Source: Clostridia bacterium | GTDB lineage: Bacteria; Bacillota; Clostridia; Oscillospirales; CAG-272 | Assembly: GCA_017631085.1 (NCBI GenBank) | Contig: JAGBTY010000017.1 | Coordinates: 1-64,000, forward strand | Direction: 5' to 3' | Length of the DNA: 64,000 nt | Shown here: positions 1-8,469 of the stretch, piece by piece | How positions within the stretch are numbered: position 1 is the first letter of the stretch | How the letters are laid out: every line of letters starts with the position of its first letter | The notes under the pieces: model-generated | Database searches by the model: none | What the model was told of the DNA's origin: nothing | The model's input: only the letters and a program-made list of their open reading frames with translations | Translations under genes and position numbers: made by a program

Positions 1-113
1 GTTGCTACCATGAAGCCTTCTTCTGCTTCTGCTGCAGAGGTAGTTCCAAGAGTAGCTATGACAGTCGCAAATACCATGATAAGTGCGAGCATCATTGCAA
101 ATGTCTTTTTCAT
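1..113 (-). CDS. Secreted protein, N-terminal fragment (cut by window start)
   Basis: Only the first 37 or so codons are inside the window; the gene runs leftwards off the edge. The start MKKTFAMMLALIMVFATV is a typical Sec signal peptide: two lysines, a hydrophobic core, then small residues (TTSAAEA) that would suit signal peptidase I. I see no lipobox cysteine in the visible part. AAGGAG lies 8 bases upstream of the ATG and a consensus promoter precedes it. The mature protein is not visible, so its function cannot be stated. Confidence 0.75.
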   Translation of the reverse strand, partial: MKKTFAMMLALIMVFATVIATLGTTSAAEAEEGFMVA

Positions 114-184
114 AAGTTTTTCTCCTTATTAAATTATTTTTTAGTTTTACGGACTAGCAATTCTCTCCGCGTACCCGTAGAAAA

Positions 185-213
185 ATTATACACTTTTTTT
201 TCCTAAATGTCAA
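185..213 (-). promoter_or_regulatory. SigmaA-type promoter of the secreted-protein gene
   Basis: On the minus strand TTGACA (213-208) and TATAAT (190-185) are separated by 17 bases, a perfect consensus promoter. The leader of about 65 bases contains a short inverted repeat (CTACGG ... CCGTA). The rest of the 114-413 interval is AT-rich; apart from this promoter and the terminator at 371-405 I see no gene in it. Confidence 0.8.
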
Positions 214-370
214 TACAGATTTGCTCTTTTCGTTTATTGTGCCAATAACTCATATCATTTTTAGTAAATAATTCACAAAGTTTGTTATTATATTATTAGA
301 TTTATGCGTTTATAAATTATATTCATGCCCCCACTAATAAGCAACAAACAGCTGCAATTAACAATTATAG

Positions 371-405
371 AAAAGGACAGAGAATCAAAAATTCCCTGTC
401 CTTTT
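371..405. terminator. Bidirectional intrinsic terminator
   Basis: Fifteen-base arms with one mismatch (AAAAGGACAG ... CTGTCCTTTT) flank a five-base loop, with T-runs on both sides. It lies just past the stop of the minus-strand DUF1385 gene. Confidence 0.8.
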
Positions 406-413
406 TTTGTTGA

Positions 414-1604
414 TTATCCGTTATTGCTGTCGTTTTCCGATGCCTGCTTTTTGTCCTCTTCGGGAATGACCTCTTTAAATGCCGCAATAGCACATTCTAT
501 CATTGCATCGTCGGGTTCAAGAACTGTTATATGCTGCAGCCACATTCCGGGCGCTGATATTATTCTCGTAAATTTATTGTCGTATTTTCCCGCTATCTTA
601 ATAAGCTCGTATCCTATTCCCATCGTTATAGGCAAAAGCAGAAGCTTTACAAGAGACCTTATTAAAGTCGGTGGGACTTTGTCAAACATGATAACAAACA
701 GTGGGTCTATAAAGAAAGCTACAAATATACTTACAAGAAGCATAAGTATCAAAAACGACGTTCCGCATCTTGGGTGGAAGCGACGCTCACCCCTGACGTT
801 TTCCACGGTCAGCTCTTTTCCTCTTTCATAACAGAAAATCGTCTTATGCTCTGCTCCGTGATACATGAACGTGCGTTTTATATCCTTCATAAGTGTCACA
901 AGTGACATATATCCTACAAGAACAGCTATTTTGAGAACTCCTTCGAATACCGCTTTAATAAGCGAATCGAGAGCAAGATTTCCCGTTACAAGAAAAGGCA
1001 TGAGATATGTGCACCACTTAAAAATATAGGTGGGAAGCATAATGAACAATAAAAGTGCGATACCAACACCGAGAATGACAGAAACTATCATTATTACTGT
1101 CATGAGAGCTCCAAAATCACTCTTTCCCTTTTTTTCGCCCTCTGCCTTTGCATTTTCTTCTGTAATATCAGGCTGCTCTGTCTCTATCTTTTCTTCGGTA
1201 AAGGTCGACTCTTCGGGCTTTTTAACACTCCCATTTTGAGCTATTCCCTTCTTTTCCGCCTTTTTTCTTTCTTTTTCTTCTTTTTTTGCTTCCTTGGCGA
1301 GTCTTTCCGCTTCAAATTCCTCCTCCGGAAGCGCTATCTCCGCAGAGCGCATAAGGCATTTATAGCCTATTTTCATGGAGCTTGCAAAGTTAAAAACTCC
1401 TCTTATTATCGGAAGCTTGAATATCTTTGGAAGCTTACTTTTTTGGTTCTCCCATTTTTCAAGAACTATCTCCCCGTCGGGCGCTCTTACCGCCATTGCG
1501 GTCTTTTCCGGCCCTCTCATCATTATTCCTTCAAGAAGTGCCTGCCCTCCTATCGATGCTCTTACCTTCGGGCAGCTTCTTGCTTCTTTTTCCTTTTTGC
1601 TCAA
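414..1604 (-). CDS. DUF1385 (YqhQ-type) membrane protein
   Basis: A 396-residue protein of the DUF1385 family, which is widespread in Firmicutes; its biochemical role is not established. The diagnostic N-terminal block is present (GGQALLEGIMMRGP, about residues 19-32), as is the C-terminal block HGAEHKT ... HPRCGTSF. About four hydrophobic segments lie in the second half. Between residues about 97 and 165 is an insertion rich in Lys and Glu that looks unstructured or coiled; this part is usually shorter. The start is a TTG with AAAGGAA nine bases upstream; no in-frame ATG gives a better fit. The gene begins 14 bases after the stop of the upstream lipoprotein gene, so the two are probably one transcript ending at 371-405. 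Confidence 0.88.
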   Translation of the reverse strand: MSKKEKEARSCPKVRASIGGQALLEGIMMRGPEKTAMAVRAPDGEIVLEKWENQKSKLPKIFKLPIIRGVFNFASSMKIGYKCLMRSAEIALPEEEFEAERLAKEAKKEEKERKKAEKKGIAQNGSVKKPEESTFTEEKIETEQPDITEENAKAEGEKKGKSDFGALMTVIMIVSVILGVGIALLLFIMLPTYIFKWCTYLMPFLVTGNLALDSLIKAVFEGVLKIAVLVGYMSLVTLMKDIKRTFMYHGAEHKTIFCYERGKELTVENVRGERRFHPRCGTSFLILMLLVSIFVAFFIDPLFVIMFDKVPPTLIRSLVKLLLLPITMGIGYELIKIAGKYDNKFTRIISAPGMWLQHITVLEPDDAMIECAIAAFKEVIPEEDKKQASENDSNNG

Positions 1605-1618
1605 ATCTATAATTCCTT

Positions 1619-2617
1619 TCAGTTATATATCCTTGGATTACCTTTGGCATCAAAATACCAATAATCATTCAAATCATCTTCAGGAGTTTGTTCCGAATAG
1701 AAATACACCCTCGCATCCTCTATCGGATCATTTCCTGTAGCAACATCAAGCTTTTCGTAACACAAAGCGTCTCCTTTATAGAAGATCACCTGTATTGAGT
1801 CGCAAAATCTGAAAGCACCGTCTGCCACAGTCTCAAGACCTGCGCCGAAAATTATCTTTACAACACCCGTACATTCTTCAAAGGCATTTTCGTCTATCAA
1901 GTACAGACTATCGGGAAGATAAACTTCTTCAAGTGCAACGCAGCCTGCGAATGCCTGATACGGAATCTCTTCAAGTCCCTCTCCGAATTTCACAGACAAA
2001 AGCTTGTCGCAGCCGAGGAAAGCCGCAGTTCCTATTTCTGTGATCTTTCCCCCTACCGTAATATTGATACCCTCACAACCGACAAAGGCAAATTCGCCTA
2101 TCGACGTTACCGTCTCGGGAACGGTTATATTGAACACCTCTTCGGGATCCAGGCGTTCAAAGGCATTGTTTCCTATGGCTACTACCTTTTTTCCTTCAAT
2201 GGTATCGGGTATAGCCATTTCGCGAACTTCCTTTTTTACTCCCGTAATCGTTACGGTTCCGTCGTCGTTAACAAGATAAGAATATGCATCCTTGGCATCT
2301 ATCCATTTTGCTTCAAGTGTCATGTCTCTTATAACTGTATATTCGTCAAATACCCATTCAACACGGCCGCCCTCTTCGTACCAACCGACAAAGAGATATC
2401 CGTTTTTTTCGGGATCTTTGGGGCGGGATATGAAAGTGTCTGCCTTGATCTCCATATCGGCTATCCTTGTTCCTCCGCCCGTATCAAATTTCACTGTGAA
2501 ATATTTTGTCTCGCCGCTTCCGCTGTTTTCTTCATTATTGCAACCTGTAAGAGACAGAATAAAAACAAGCATAAGAAGTACGACTGACGTACAAAGCAAT
2601 TTGAAATTCCTTTTCAT
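1619..2617 (-). CDS. Lipoprotein with InlB-type repeat and BspA-like leucine-rich repeats
   Basis: A 332-residue surface lipoprotein. A signal peptide ends in the lipobox LTGC, so Cys26 would be lipidated. Residues about 38-105 form an InlB B-type (Listeria-Bacteroides) repeat with the hallmark GYLFVGWYEEGG. Residues about 140-280 hold leucine-rich repeats of the BspA/TpLRR class (VTSIGEFAFVGC, ITEIGTAAFLGC, LYLIDENAFEEC). Such proteins bind host or community surfaces in gut anaerobes; the ligand here is unknown. It has its own consensus promoter and runs into the DUF1385 gene. Confidence 0.85.
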   Translation of the reverse strand: MKRNFKLLCTSVVLLMLVFILSLTGCNNEENSGSGETKYFTVKFDTGGGTRIADMEIKADTFISRPKDPEKNGYLFVGWYEEGGRVEWVFDEYTVIRDMTLEAKWIDAKDAYSYLVNDDGTVTITGVKKEVREMAIPDTIEGKKVVAIGNNAFERLDPEEVFNITVPETVTSIGEFAFVGCEGINITVGGKITEIGTAAFLGCDKLLSVKFGEGLEEIPYQAFAGCVALEEVYLPDSLYLIDENAFEECTGVVKIIFGAGLETVADGAFRFCDSIQVIFYKGDALCYEKLDVATGNDPIEDARVYFYSEQTPEDDLNDYWYFDAKGNPRIYN

Positions 2618-2650
2618 TACTTCTCCTTTTTCAATAAAACCTCATTGTAT

Positions 2651-2679
2651 ATTATATTCCACAAAACTCCCTTTGTCAA
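2651..2679 (-). promoter_or_regulatory. SigmaA-type promoter of the lipoprotein-DUF1385 operon
   Basis: Minus-strand TTGACA (2679-2674), 17 bases, TATAAT (2656-2651). It is about 35 bases upstream of the lipoprotein ATG. Confidence 0.8.
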
Positions 2680-2739
2680 CAAAGCTATCAAAAATGTAAC
2701 ACCGTCGTCACAATTTTTTAGAAATAAATTAATCTTATA

Positions 2740-4518
2740 TCAAAATCCTTCTTTTTTTCCTCGCAAACGCCAAAGCAGCTTCCTCAATATATCGAAAGGA
2801 AAAACAAGCAAAGATAATAACATCGTATATCCAAGTTCACCGACAGTCAGGGGGACGGTCCTGAGAACCGCACCTCCAAGATATGTGAAAACAAGCTGTA
2901 TTCCACAGATCGCACTCATTATGAGCATAAACATAGGATTTCCGGTAAGTCCTGAAAAAAGCCTGATCCTATCGCTTCTTGCGTTAAAACAGTTAAATAC
3001 GGAGGTAAAAATAAATAAAGCAAAGAAAGCGGTGAGCAACACAACATCGTCCTTCATATATCTGAAATGTCCGCTTATTGCGGGTAAAAGAAGCATTCCG
3101 AGACAAAGCGCTATCGTAAAAGAGCCGAGGAAAAATATTTGATTTATCATATATCCGTTGAGGATCGGCTCGTCTCTCCTTTTTGGCCTTTCCCTCATAC
3201 AGCGTTCTGATGCCGCTTCCCCTGCAAACGCAAGGCCTCCAAGTGTGTCCATTACAATATTTATCCATAGCATCTGCGCTACGGTAACGGGAGCTTCATA
3301 GCCGATAAAAGGTCCTATCATAGAAACTCCAACCGCAGAAAAATTCATGGTGAGCTGAAGAGTAATAAATTTTCGTATACTCTTAAAAATATTTCTTCCA
3401 TACAGTACAGCCTTAACAATAGACGCGAGACGGTCGTCAAGTATGATTATATCTCCCGCATCCTTGGCAACTCCCGTTCCACTGCCCATAGAAAAGCCTA
3501 TATCTGCCCTTTTCAGTGCCGGAGCATCATTTATACCGTCTCCCGTCATTCCAACCACCAGTTCCATTTCCTGTGCTATTCTGACCAATCTGCTTTTATC
3601 AAACGGCAATGCACGTGAAACCACCGCGAGCCTTGGCAAGAGCTTTTTCACCTCGGTATCACTCAATTTTGAAAGCTCTTCGCCCCCAAGAATAAGATTT
3701 CTTTCCGACGTAATAAGACCGCATTTTTTAGCAATGCACTCTGCCGTTTCCTTGCTATCCCCTGTTATCATTACAACCTGTATCCCCGCCATACAAAGCG
3801 CTTCAACAGATCTTTTCGCGTCGCTCCTCACCTTATCGGTAACGGCTACCGCCGCGATCATAGTAAGGCTCGTCATATCCCCTCTGTCGTCAATACATAT
3901 AAGAATCATTCTTTCACCTTGTGCCGCGTAAGCCTTAATACGCAACACAAGGTTCTTTTTTTCCGCATCATCAAGAACGACGCTTTGTCCGTCTTCATTA
4001 AGGTATCTTCCCACATATCTCATAAGCCTATCGGGAGCTCCCTTAACAAACCTTCGAAGCTCTTTGCCCACCTTCACATCTGCAGAGGAATATTTTCTCG
4101 AACTGTCAAACGCTTGTTTTTTCACGACCTTTCCTCTATCAGGCAAAAAATAGTCATCCCCCAAAGAAACCGCAAGTGCTTTGTCCGTGCTGTTGCCGCC
4201 AACTACCGTTTTTTTTGCTCCGGGCGAAGTATCGGTGTTCGTAACACAAGATAAACGGTAAATCTCCCCAAGAGAAAAACACGACGTTTTCATTGAGCCA
4301 TACGATGAGTATTCTTTTCCGTTACCAAGAATTATTCCCCTGACACTCATTTTTCCATTTGTTAAAGTCCCCGTTTTATCTGTAAAAAGAATATTCATGC
4401 TCCCTGCCGCTTCAAGTCCCACAGGCTTCCTTACAAGCACGTTGTCCTTTATCATTTTTCTTATATTTGCAGATAAAACGACCGCTATCATCATAGGCAA
4501 TCCCTCAGGTTTTGCATT
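2740..4518 (-). pseudogene. Calcium-type P-type ATPase, 5'-truncated remnant
   Basis: The open frame encodes only the C-terminal two thirds of a P2-type (Ca2+-like) cation ATPase. Present: the phosphorylation site DKTGTLT, the nucleotide-domain KGAPD, the P-domain TGD and TGDGINDAP motifs, and the C-terminal membrane bundle with MLWINIVMDTLGG. Missing: the whole N-terminus with M1-M3 and the actuator (A) domain, about 250-280 residues. Reading upstream in frame, homology stops at PEGLP (4509-4495), the conserved M4 motif, and a TAA follows three codons earlier (4521-4519). The only possible start is TTG at 4500, which has no properly spaced ribosome binding site. The space where the N-terminus should be is occupied by the divergent DUF6514 gene. 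Without M4 in full and without the A domain it could not transport. Alternatives are an assembly join at about 4510 or, less likely, a functional soluble fragment. Confidence 0.8.
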
Positions 4519-4540
4519 TTATAACTGCCTAAAATATAAG
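4512..4540 (+). promoter_or_regulatory. Probable promoter of the DUF6514 gene
   Basis: TTGCAT (4512-4517), 17 bases, TATAAG (4535-4540). It begins immediately after the last ATPase-like codons, so it sits on the breakpoint of the truncated ATPase. Confidence 0.55.
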
Positions 4541-4592
4541 AAATGTGCCCACAAGGCAACACAAATAAATTTATTAAGGAGAACTTTTTACC

Positions 4593-4889
4593 ATGTCAGG
4601 AAGCACCACCCAACCCATCACTCCCACTCCCATCCCAGAAACACGATACCACTACTTCCCCGTAGAACAGCTCATTGATTCAGAAGAACTCGGCACTTGT
4701 ATCACAACGTACGGAATAAGTGTAAGTTGTTTTCACGGGGAAGAATTGTTTTTAATACCGGATATTTCCACTGATCTTGAAAAAATCCGTCAGCTCGCAA
4801 ACCTTCTCACAAAGTATAACCTATACCCCGAGCACCTGAACGACCTTATCGAAGATTTTCTTGCCGACGAAGAGTCCGTTTTGGCTTGA
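4593..4889 (+). CDS. DUF6514 family protein
   Basis: A 98-residue soluble protein. It resembles the small DUF6514 family of Clostridia, with a YGI...C strand followed by PDISTDLEKI and the closing HLNDLIEDFL. The function of that family is unknown. The first 20 residues are rich in Pro and Thr and probably flexible. AAGGAG lies seven bases before the ATG. The gene is single, divergent from the ATPase remnant and followed by the ileS promoter. Confidence 0.72.
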   Translation: MSGSTTQPITPTPIPETRYHYFPVEQLIDSEELGTCITTYGISVSCFHGEELFLIPDISTDLEKIRQLANLLTKYNLYPEHLNDLIEDFLADEESVLA

Positions 4890-4962
4890 ATTTGCTTTGA
4901 AATACCAAGCGTGTCGGATATATTGTCCTTTCTTTTTCAACTAAAAATATTTTCGAGGCTTA

Positions 4963-4991
4963 TTGACTTTTTTTCCCGTTCGTGATATAAT
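4963..4991 (+). promoter_or_regulatory. Promoter of ileS
   Basis: TTGACT (4963-4968), 17 bases, TATAAT (4986-4991). The leader is only about 45 bases, so there is no room for a T-box, unlike the cysE-cysS and thrS transcripts in this window. Confidence 0.8.
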
Positions 4992-5043
4992 GAAATGTAA
5001 ATAACCTTTTTTGAGAATATATTTTTGAAAGGAAGATAAAAAG

Positions 5044-8000
5044 ATGCAGGAAAAATTCGATACAAAGTATTCCTTTGTCGAAAATGAAAAAGAAATACTC
5101 GGTTTCTGGAAGGAAAACGACTGCTTCAAAAAGCTGAAGGCAAAAAACGTAAACGGTCCTAAATACCGCTTTATAGACGGACCCATCACGGCAAACAACC
5201 CCATGGGTATCCACCACGTTTGGGGAAGAACCCTTAAGGATACCTTTATTAAATACAAGGCGATGAAGGGTTATGATACCCACTACCGTAACGGATTTGA
5301 CTCACAGGGGCTTTGGGTAGAGGTCGAGGTCGAAAAGGAGCTTGGCTTTAAGTCAAAGCACGACATCGAGGCTTACGGACTTGACAAATTCACTGAAAAA
5401 TGTATTGAAAGAGTTAAGAAATATTCGGGAGTCATCACCGAGCAGTCACAGCGTCTCGGCCAGTGGATGGACTGGGATAACTCCTATTATACTTATACCG
5501 ACGAAAACATCACAGGTATCTGGGCATTCCTCAAAAAGTGCCACGAAAGCGGCTGGATCAGAGAGGTATATAAACCTATGCCTTGGTGTTCACGTTGCGG
5601 AACATCCCTTTCAGAGCATGAAATGACAGGCTCTTACAAGGAGATAGAGCATGAGGCTGTATTCTTCAAGCTTCCTATTCTTGGAACTAACGACTACATT
5701 CTCGTATGGACCACAACTCCTTGGACTCTTTCCGCAAACGTAGCTCTCGCAGTAAATGCAGAGATGAATTACGTAAGGATCCACGTTGCAGGTGAGGAAC
5801 ACAATTACGTAACAAGTGAAAACTACTATAAGCAAAAATTCGAGGGTAAGGATGGCGTTGAGCTTCTTGACAGAATGAAAGGCTCGGACCTTGCAGGACT
5901 CGAATACGAGACCTGCTTCCCCGAAATGGAGCAGCAGAAGTTCGCTCATAAGATAGTTCTTTGGGACGAAGTCGATGAGACCGAAGGCTGCGGAGTCGTT
6001 CATATCGCTCCCGGATGCGGTGCTGAGGACTTTGCTCTCGGCGAATCTCTCGGACTTCCCAAAATAATCCCCGTTGACGAATACGGTATCTTCTACGACG
6101 GCTTCAGCTTCCTTACGGGCGTTGACGCGCAGGAGTCGAGACAGATGGTATTCGACGAACTTAAGAACAGAGGCAAGCTCTTCTATACCCACAAGTATAA
6201 GCACAGCTATCCCGTTTGCTGGAGATGTAAGAAAGAAATACTCTTCCGTCTCGTTAAGGAATGGGCTATCTCTGTAGACGAGCTTCGTCCGAGACTTATA
6301 AAGAACGCAAACAAGGTACAGTGGAATCCTCCCTACCAGGGCAAGAGAATGCTTGACTGGCTCGAAAATATGTCCGACTGGAACATTTCGAGAAAGCGTT
6401 TCTACGGACTTCCCCTCCCCTTCTATGTATGTCCTGATTGCGGAAAGCTTACAGTCATCGGCTCTAAAGAAGAGCTTTACGAAATGGCGGTCGATAAGTC
6501 AAAGGTAGATGCTATTCCTCACCTCCACCGTCCTTGGATCGACGACGTTAAAATCGCTTGTCCCGACTGTGGAGCAGAGGTTGAAAGAATACCTCAGGTC
6601 GGAGACGTTTGGCTCGATGCAGGTATCGTTCCTTTCTCTACGCTTAAATATTTCAGCGACAGAGACTACTGGAAGGAATTCTTCCCTGCAGAGTACGTAC
6701 TTGAAATGAAGGAACAGATCCGTCTTTGGTTCTACTCACTGCTCTTTATGAGTACAGTTCTTATCGACGAGCCTCCTTATGAAAAGGTCGGAACCCATGG
6801 AATGGTCGTTTCCGAGGATGGAAGCAGATTCTCAAAGACAGGCTTTATGATCCGCTTTGACGAGGCAGCTAACATAATCGGCGCTGACGCTTCCCGTTAT
6901 ATCTATGCTTCCACCGCACCTGCAAACGACGTAAGATTTGGATTCACACTTGGCGACGAGGCAAAGAGAAAGCTTCTCGCTTTCTGGAACCTTGAGACAT
7001 TCTTTGCTACCTACGCAGATATCGACAACACCAAGGTAGATCTCTCGAAGCTTGATCCCGCAAAGCTTTCTCCCATAGACAGATGGCTCCTTATCAGAAC
7101 CAATAAGTTTATAAAGGAAGCTACCTACTACATGGACGACAACTCCACAAGAGAGGTAATAATTGCGTTTGAAGCATTTGTAAACGATATTTCCAATTTC
7201 TATATAAGAGTAAACCGCAGCCGTTTCTGGAGTACTGAAGTTACAGAGGACAAGCAGAACGCATATACCGTACTCTTCTATGCAATAAAGACTATTACGG
7301 GCGTTATTGCTCCTATTACTCCCTTTATCGCTGAGACCACATGGCAGAGATTCGTCAAGAGATATTCTGACGAGGACAGTGTATCTGTATTCCTCTCGAA
7401 GTACCCCGAGGTAACAGAGGCTCTTGATATCAGCGACGACAGAATACTCGCTGATGTTGACACAGCAAGAGACATTATCTCTCTCGGACTTAAGCTCCGC
7501 AACGAAAAGCAGATAAAGATACGTCAGCCTCTCTCCACTATATACGTTTCGACAAATGAGAAGAATCACAATGCTATCGAGACCTTCGAGAGCGTTATCA
7601 AGAGTGAGCTGAACGTTGGCGAAATATGTGAGCTTGAAGATACCTCTTCTCTTGAATCCAACTTCCTCACCGTAAACTTCAAGGTTGCCGGAAGGGTTCT
7701 CAAGAACAGAGCAAACGAGGTCAAGGATTATCTCGCAGGACTTGATGCCGAGGCACAGCAGAAGCTGTCCGATGCAGTAAAGAACGGTGAGACAGTAAAG
7801 CTTGAGGCGCTTGAGCTTGAGGTCGAAGGCGAGGTATTCACCCTCAACTCGAAACCCGCAGACAACGTTGCAATATTTAAGAACAACGAGGAATTTGTGG
7901 CGCTTAATACTGAAATATCAGAAGAGCTTCAGAGAGCGGGAATACTCCGTGACATTATTCGTCAGTGTCAGGTATTCCGTAAGGAAGCTGGATTTGACGT

Positions 8001-8187
8001 AAGCGATAGAATCTTCGTTTCCTTTGAAACCGAATCCGAGCTTATAAAGGATATTATCCTCGAGAAGCAGGATAAACTCTCAGCAGACCTGCTTGCAACC
8101 CTTGAGATGCCTGCAAACGTAGAGTATACAGGGGAGATAGACCTTGACGGAATCGCAATAACCGTTAAGCTTCAAAGAAAGAAATAA
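5044..8187 (+). CDS. ileS: Isoleucyl-tRNA synthetase, type 2, with altered HIGH motif
   Basis: A 1047-residue class I synthetase that charges tRNA-Ile with isoleucine in the cytoplasm. Order: Rossmann core, CP1 editing domain, zinc-binding pairs (CSRCG near 182; CPDCG twice between about 463 and 510), the second half of the core, and a long anticodon-binding C-terminus typical of the eukaryote-like type 2 enzymes. The class I signature is rearranged: where HIGH is expected the sequence reads GIHH (residues 55-58, context PMGIHHVWG), with the Gly and first His swapped. The KMSKS loop is also degenerate (RFSKT, 595-599). I recall that GXHH forms of IleRS2 have been reported to be active and to give very high mupirocin resistance. 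Start chosen at ATG with GAAAGGAAG upstream. It is a monocistronic unit with its own promoter and terminator. Confidence 0.93.
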   Translation: MQEKFDTKYSFVENEKEILGFWKENDCFKKLKAKNVNGPKYRFIDGPITANNPMGIHHVWGRTLKDTFIKYKAMKGYDTHYRNGFDSQGLWVEVEVEKELGFKSKHDIEAYGLDKFTEKCIERVKKYSGVITEQSQRLGQWMDWDNSYYTYTDENITGIWAFLKKCHESGWIREVYKPMPWCSRCGTSLSEHEMTGSYKEIEHEAVFFKLPILGTNDYILVWTTTPWTLSANVALAVNAEMNYVRIHVAGEEHNYVTSENYYKQKFEGKDGVELLDRMKGSDLAGLEYETCFPEMEQQKFAHKIVLWDEVDETEGCGVVHIAPGCGAEDFALGESLGLPKIIPVDEYGIFYDGFSFLTGVDAQESRQMVFDELKNRGKLFYTHKYKHSYPVCWRCKKEILFRLVKEWAISVDELRPRLIKNANKVQWNPPYQGKRMLDWLENMSDWNISRKRFYGLPLPFYVCPDCGKLTVIGSKEELYEMAVDKSKVDAIPHLHRPWIDDVKIACPDCGAEVERIPQVGDVWLDAGIVPFSTLKYFSDRDYWKEFFPAEYVLEMKEQIRLWFYSLLFMSTVLIDEPPYEKVGTHGMVVSEDGSRFSKTGFMIRFDEAANIIGADASRYIYASTAPANDVRFGFTLGDEAKRKLLAFWNLETFFATYADIDNTKVDLSKLDPAKLSPIDRWLLIRTNKFIKEATYYMDDNSTREVIIAFEAFVNDISNFYIRVNRSRFWSTEVTEDKQNAYTVLFYAIKTITGVIAPITPFIAETTWQRFVKRYSDEDSVSVFLSKYPEVTEALDISDDRILADVDTARDIISLGLKLRNEKQIKIRQPLSTIYVSTNEKNHNAIETFESVIKSELNVGEICELEDTSSLESNFLTVNFKVAGRVLKNRANEVKDYLAGLDAEAQQKLSDAVKNGETVKLEALELEVEGEVFTLNSKPADNVAIFKNNEEFVALNTEISEELQRAGILRDIIRQCQVFRKEAGFDVSDRIFVSFETESELIKDIILEKQDKLSADLLATLEMPANVEYTGEIDLDGIAITVKLQRKK

Positions 8188-8204
8188 GATAATATTTCGT
8201 TTTT

Positions 8205-8240
8205 AAGGGGAGTTTTCTTTGGAAAATTCCCCTTTTATTT
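8205..8240 (+). terminator. Intrinsic terminator after ileS
   Basis: AAGGGGAGTTTTC pairs with GAAAATTCCCCTT around a TTTG loop (8205-8234), followed by TTATTTT. Confidence 0.8.
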
Positions 8241-8370
8241 TAGTTCACTACGAAGCTTTGACACTACAAAGAAAGAATTTTTTAATTCTTGCCATTTTTA
8301 GAGCCCCGCTCGAATCGTTCGCGCTTTACATTTATTCGAGCCATGCTCAAAAAAATACGGTCACCTAAAA

Positions 8371-8438
8371 TTCACACAACTTCACACAATTTTTCCTAAA
8401 ACCATAAACTAATTTAAAAATTATATGTTATGATATAT
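8371..8438 (+). promoter_or_regulatory. Upstream region of the MacB-like ABC gene with tandem TTCACACAA boxes
   Basis: TTCACACAA occurs twice in tandem (8371-8379, 8381-8389). Forty bases on lies AATTATATGTTATGATATAT (8419-8438) with a possible -10 TATGAT (8429-8434) but no recognisable -35. The same pairing of boxes precedes the second ABC locus at 54210-54275. The stretch 8241-8370 shows no gene. Confidence 0.45.
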
Positions 8439-8469
8439 TTGATAATTTTTTCTTTTGAAAGGAGCACTT

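Noticed and set aside
1236..1740. Plus-strand frames over the DUF1385/lipoprotein junction
   Set aside because: Phe/Ser/Leu-rich products are the reverse of Lys/Glu-rich coding sequence.
4521..4592. Frameshift as the reason for the short P-type ATPase
   Set aside because: No other frame upstream of 4510 encodes ATPase-like sequence; the space holds the promoter and ribosome binding site of the DUF6514 gene.
4992..5043. T-box before ileS
   Set aside because: The leader is only about 50 bases and lacks the GGTGGAACCGCG core.
6832..7569. Long antisense frame inside ileS
   Set aside because: Shadow frame within a certain gene, without ribosome binding site or family resemblance.
8241..8370. 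Small gene or RNA between ileS and the ABC fusion
   Set aside because: No start with ribosome binding site and no stable fold apart from short AT-rich inverted repeats.
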